Assembly: GCA_963699175.1 (NCBI GenBank)
Contig: OY969418.1
Span: 992,001 to 1,056,000 of the forward strand
Length of the DNA: 64,000 nucleotides
Direction: 5' to 3'
Origin: JACPYM01 sp963699175
GTDB lineage: Bacteria > Acidobacteriota > Blastocatellia > RBC074
The notes under the pieces: generated by a model
Database searches by the model: none
What the model was told of the DNA's origin: nothing
What the model saw: the letters and a program-made list of their open reading frames with translations, nothing else
Program-made: the position numbers and the translations under genes
In this document: piece after piece, positions 61,063 to 64,000 of the stretch
How positions within the stretch are numbered: position 1 is the stretch's first letter
How the letters are laid out: each line of letters opens with the position of its first letter

Positions 61063-63099
61063 ATGTCATTTCTCAATCCACTATTTCTACTCGGTCTTGC
61101 CGCCGTCGCCGCACCGATCATTGTGCATCTGGTGCGCCGCACCCGCGCGCAAAAAATCGAGTTCCCTTCGCTGATGTTCGTGCGCCAAGTGCCGCAGCGC
61201 ACGATTCGCCGTCGCAGATTGCACAATCTCTTGCTACTGCTCCTGCGCACGTTGGCTTTTCTGCTGCTCGCGATGGCTTTTATGCGTCCTTACTTTGGCA
61301 GCGGCCAAGCTGAAGGGGGACGCGGGCAACGCAACAACGTCATCATCTTAGACACATCGTTCAGCATGCGTTACGGCAAACGTTTCGAGCAGGCCAAGAC
61401 GCGGCTCAAAACCTTGCTGGACGAAACGCGCGGCAATGACCGTACAGCATTGATCGTCTTCGGCAACAGTTACGAAGTGCTGAGTCGCTTCACCAATGAT
61501 GTCGCCAAGCTCAAGGCGCTGGCCGACAATGCACAAGCCGGACTCGGTGGCACTGATTACACGCAAGCCTTGCGCGGCGCAGAAACGCTTTTCAAAGAAG
61601 CGGGCGCGGGCGAGAAGCGCTTGGTGCTCATCTCTGACTTTCAAGTCAATGGACACAGCGCGGCGGATGCCTCCTTCCGCCTAAGCAAAGACATCAAGCT
61701 CGTGCCAATGGATGTCGGCGAGTCGGACGCGGCTAACTTGGCTGTGGTGGGCATCGCCGCGCAGCCGCTGATTTATCAAGCTAAATACACAGACAAGCTG
61801 ACGGCGCGCATCGCCAATTTCAGTGAGTCCGCAAAAGACAGCGTGCGCGTAGAATTCAATCTCAACGACCACGTGATCGAAAAGCGCGAACTCAAGATTG
61901 CCGCGCACGATACGGCGACAGTCGAATTCACCGGCTTCAATCTCAACGAAGGCGTCAATCGCTGCATCATCCAAATCGAAGGCGACAGCTTCCCACTCGA
62001 CAACCGTTTCTACTTCACGCTCCGGCGCGTCGAGCAGTTGAAGGCGCTGGCGATTGAGACAGCGGTGCGCGGGCGTAGTGAAAGCTTCTACCTGCGTAAT
62101 GCGCTGACGACAGGCGAGAACCTGCCCTTCGCGCTCACGGTCAAGAGCGCCGGGTCGGTCAATCCGGGCGAGGTCAACGAGTACAAAGTCATCCTGCTCA
62201 ATGATGCCGCTATCAATCCGGCGTTGGCGCAGGCGCTCGTTAAATTCGTCGAGAACGGCGGCGGGCTAGTAGTTGCCGCAGGGCCGCACACAGAAGCCAG
62301 CGCGCTCAATCAGGCGTTGCAGTCGCTGCTCCCCGCGAAATTGGAGCAGGCTGTCAATCTGCGTGGTGATTATGTTTCGTGGAGCGAAGTCAAAACCACC
62401 CATCCGATCTTTGAGGTCTTCCGTCAGAGCGGGCGCTTGGCCTCGGCGCGTGTCTTCGGTTATTGGCGCGCGACACCCAACGAAGCCGCCACAGTAGTCG
62501 CGCGTTTTGAGGACGGCAGCCCGGCGCTGATTGAAAAGTCGCACGGCAGCGGCAAGGTGTTGCTCTACACTTCGACCTTCGATGCGGGCTGGAATGACCT
62601 ACCGCTCTCGCCGCTCTATCTGCCACTGGTGCGACAAATGGCGCGCTATTTGGGCGAGCGCGAAGAGCAAGCCTGGCATCCGATTGGCCAGGCCTTCAGT
62701 GTGCGCGCCGCGAAAGACGGCCAACCGCCAGCCGTGGACGCGCCGAAAGGCGAGCGGCTGACCGAGCGCAACACGACGGCGAATGGCGAATTGATCGTGA
62801 ATGCGCGCGAGCAGGGTTTTTACCGGCTGCGCTATCCAGAGACGTCTGAATTTGCGGCGGTCAATTTAGATAGCAAAGAATCTGATCTGGCCAAGCTCAA
62901 TGTTGAAGAGCTAGTGGCGACGGTCACGGGCGCGGAAGCCAAAGAGGGCACGGCCAATGCAGTCACTGAAAAATTTAACAAAGAAGAAGTCGAAGCGAAA
63001 CAACGCGTGTGGTGGTTATTGCTGATTGCAGCGTTATTGTTATTCGTCGCTGAAGCAATTCTGTCGCGGCGGACGAAGATTGCCAGAGTGATTGGTTAA
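61063..63099 (+). CDS. BatA-like membrane VWA protein
   Basis: This 678-residue protein starts with the BatA N-terminal membrane domain (SFLNPLFLLGLAAVAAPIIV, then RRRRLHNLLLLLLRTLAFLL), a VWA domain with MIDAS DTSFS (97-101) and LGGTDYTQALRGAETLF as the metal-binding Thr region. A long beta-rich and amidotransferase-like middle (ENGGGLVVAAGPHTEASALN) resembles that in the first gene of the operon, and a C-terminal helix (WWLLLIAALLLFVAEAILS) anchors it. The two genes probably arose from the same family. Confidence 0.9.
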   Translation: MSFLNPLFLLGLAAVAAPIIVHLVRRTRAQKIEFPSLMFVRQVPQRTIRRRRLHNLLLLLLRTLAFLLLAMAFMRPYFGSGQAEGGRGQRNNVIILDTSFSMRYGKRFEQAKTRLKTLLDETRGNDRTALIVFGNSYEVLSRFTNDVAKLKALADNAQAGLGGTDYTQALRGAETLFKEAGAGEKRLVLISDFQVNGHSAADASFRLSKDIKLVPMDVGESDAANLAVVGIAAQPLIYQAKYTDKLTARIANFSESAKDSVRVEFNLNDHVIEKRELKIAAHDTATVEFTGFNLNEGVNRCIIQIEGDSFPLDNRFYFTLRRVEQLKALAIETAVRGRSESFYLRNALTTGENLPFALTVKSAGSVNPGEVNEYKVILLNDAAINPALAQALVKFVENGGGLVVAAGPHTEASALNQALQSLLPAKLEQAVNLRGDYVSWSEVKTTHPIFEVFRQSGRLASARVFGYWRATPNEAATVVARFEDGSPALIEKSHGSGKVLLYTSTFDAGWNDLPLSPLYLPLVRQMARYLGEREEQAWHPIGQAFSVRAAKDGQPPAVDAPKGERLTERNTTANGELIVNAREQGFYRLRYPETSEFAAVNLDSKESDLAKLNVEELVATVTGAEAKEGTANAVTEKFNKEEVEAKQRVWWLLLIAALLLFVAEAILSRRTKIARVIG

Positions 63100-63118
63100 C
63101 TAGAAAGTCGAGGTCACT

Positions 63119-64000
63119 ATGAACTATCCGAACTATCTGGGCGAACAACTCTCCAACCTAATTCAAATGGTGCGGCGGCAGCGCAACTTGCTGTGCTGGC
63201 TGCGTGGACTGGCCATCACCGTGGCAGTTAGCGCGGGCTTGCTGTTGCTGACGGGTTGGGCGGCTTACAAACAACGCTACAACACAGGCGCGTTGATCTC
63301 GCTGCGGCTGGCCGCGCTGCTGGGTCTGCTGGCGGTGGTCTACCTGGCGCTAGTACGCCCGTTGCGCCGCAAGGTCAGTGATGCGCAGCTTGCGCACTTG
63401 ATCGAAGAGAAAAATCCTGGGTTAGATGACCGGTTGGTGAGCGCGGTTGAGTTTGCCGACGACGACCATCGCGTGATGACTTCGAACGCGATCTATGACC
63501 GCTTGACAGACGACGCCAATCGCAAGGCCGCTGAGGTTGATCTCGACGCAGTCGTGCCACGCAAACGTTTTTGGCAGTACGGCGGTGCGGCGCTGGCCAG
63601 CGTCGCGTTGTTAGTGGCCGTATTGGTATTTGGGCCAAAAGAGATCAGGCAAGGCATAACCAATATGGTCACACCGGCTGCTGAAGCCGCGGCGAAGGAT
63701 GCTTTGCAAATTACGGTGAAGCCTGGCACCGTGCGCGTACCCAAAGGCTCTGATCAAAAGATCACGGCCTCGCTGCTCAACTTTGTCAGCGAGCAAGCGA
63801 CGGTCTTCACGCGCAAGGCTGGGGCGGGCGATGACCAGTGGACAGGCTTGCAGATGGAGCCGGGCAAAGAGAAAGACGCCTTTCAACACTTCATCTTCAA
63901 TATTCAACAAGACACCGAATATTTCGTCGAAGCGGGCGGCACACGCTCGCAGATCTTCAAGCTCACCGCCGCTGACCTGCCGTTTGTGAAGCGGATTGAT
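63119..64000 (+). CDS. DUF4175-like membrane protein, C-terminus beyond window
   Basis: An open frame from ATG 63119 runs past the right edge for at least 294 codons. It begins MNYPNYLGEQLSNLIQMVRR, has helices WLRGLAITVAVSAGLLLLTG and LRLAALLGLLAVVYLALV, then an acidic SDAQLAHLIEEKNPGLDDRL segment and a third helix (YGGAALASVALLVAVLVFG). Beyond that is a periplasmic Ig-like region (ITVKPGTVRVPKGSDQKI). These features suit the large DUF4175-type proteins that end Bat-like operons in Acidobacteriota and Bacteroidota. The gene is probably intact, just cut by the window. Confidence 0.75.
   Translation, partial: MNYPNYLGEQLSNLIQMVRRQRNLLCWLRGLAITVAVSAGLLLLTGWAAYKQRYNTGALISLRLAALLGLLAVVYLALVRPLRRKVSDAQLAHLIEEKNPGLDDRLVSAVEFADDDHRVMTSNAIYDRLTDDANRKAAEVDLDAVVPRKRFWQYGGAALASVALLVAVLVFGPKEIRQGITNMVTPAAEAAAKDALQITVKPGTVRVPKGSDQKITASLLNFVSEQATVFTRKAGAGDDQWTGLQMEPGKEKDAFQHFIFNIQQDTEYFVEAGGTRSQIFKLTAADLPFVKRID

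Noticed and set aside
1..64000. CRISPR array, tRNA or rRNA genes
   Set aside because: No regularly spaced direct repeats and no recognisable tRNA or rRNA sequence were found by reading.

Overview
The window looks like a chromosome segment of an Acidobacteriota bacterium, most likely Blastocatellia or a relative. The pointers are two secreted proteins with the Solibacter-type TIGR03437 domain, an Oar-like TonB receptor with an N-terminal carboxypeptidase-regulatory domain, a TIGR02999-type ECF sigma factor feeding large membrane Ser/Thr kinases whose N-termini carry xPERWQ repeats, and a MoxR/DUF58/BatA/DUF4159 operon. The assignment comes from gene content only. No rRNA, tRNA or CRISPR array was seen.

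Layout. 1-6.1 kb (minus): a type I restriction-modification locus, hsdM (with a fused N-terminal HTH), hsdS, hsdR and the start of a YgjP-like metallopeptidase. 6.2-8.8 kb: metX and metY for homocysteine synthesis by transsulfhydrylation. 9.2-12.4 kb: two tiny genes, a nickel/cobalt-type transporter and a TIGR03437 surface protein, divergent from a large TonB receptor (12.9-16.0 kb). 16-20 kb: a degraded region where an IS1-like element (17880-19126, 8-bp target duplication) has split a secreted kinase-like gene, followed by an orphan Flp pilin. 20-26.7 kb (minus): ECF sigma factor plus two tandemly duplicated receptor-type Ser/Thr kinases. 26.7-27.5 kb: a nested repeat region with a MITE-like element.

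27.5-38.3 kb: SGNH hydrolase, proton-translocating transhydrogenase pntAa-pntAb-pntB, an A+T-richer patch with a BACON/TIGR03437 protein and a Crp-family regulator, a TolC-family protein, and argJ. 38.5-45.1 kb (minus): a DsbD-alpha-like and a thioredoxin-like secreted protein, then the arginine cluster argC-argB-GGACT-argD-NAGS. 45.3-50.9 kb (plus): yceD-rpmF-plsX-fabD-fabG-acpP-fabF behind a near-consensus promoter; fabH is not in the cluster.

51.8-64 kb (plus): one long operon-like array of VWA/GATase-like protein, caspase-fold protein with an altered Cys site, TPR-gluzincin peptidase, DUF4159 protein, MoxR ATPase, DUF58 protein, BatA-like VWA protein and a truncated membrane protein. Its MoxR/VWA core matches Bat-type operons, but the attached peptidase-like and DUF4159 members make it the least understood system here.

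A second theme is intergenic: long inverted repeats with 11-30 bp arms lie between many genes. Some are terminators. Others sit in leaders or divergent promoter regions, belong to recognisable families, and have been hit by a MITE-like insertion or recruited into coding sequence.
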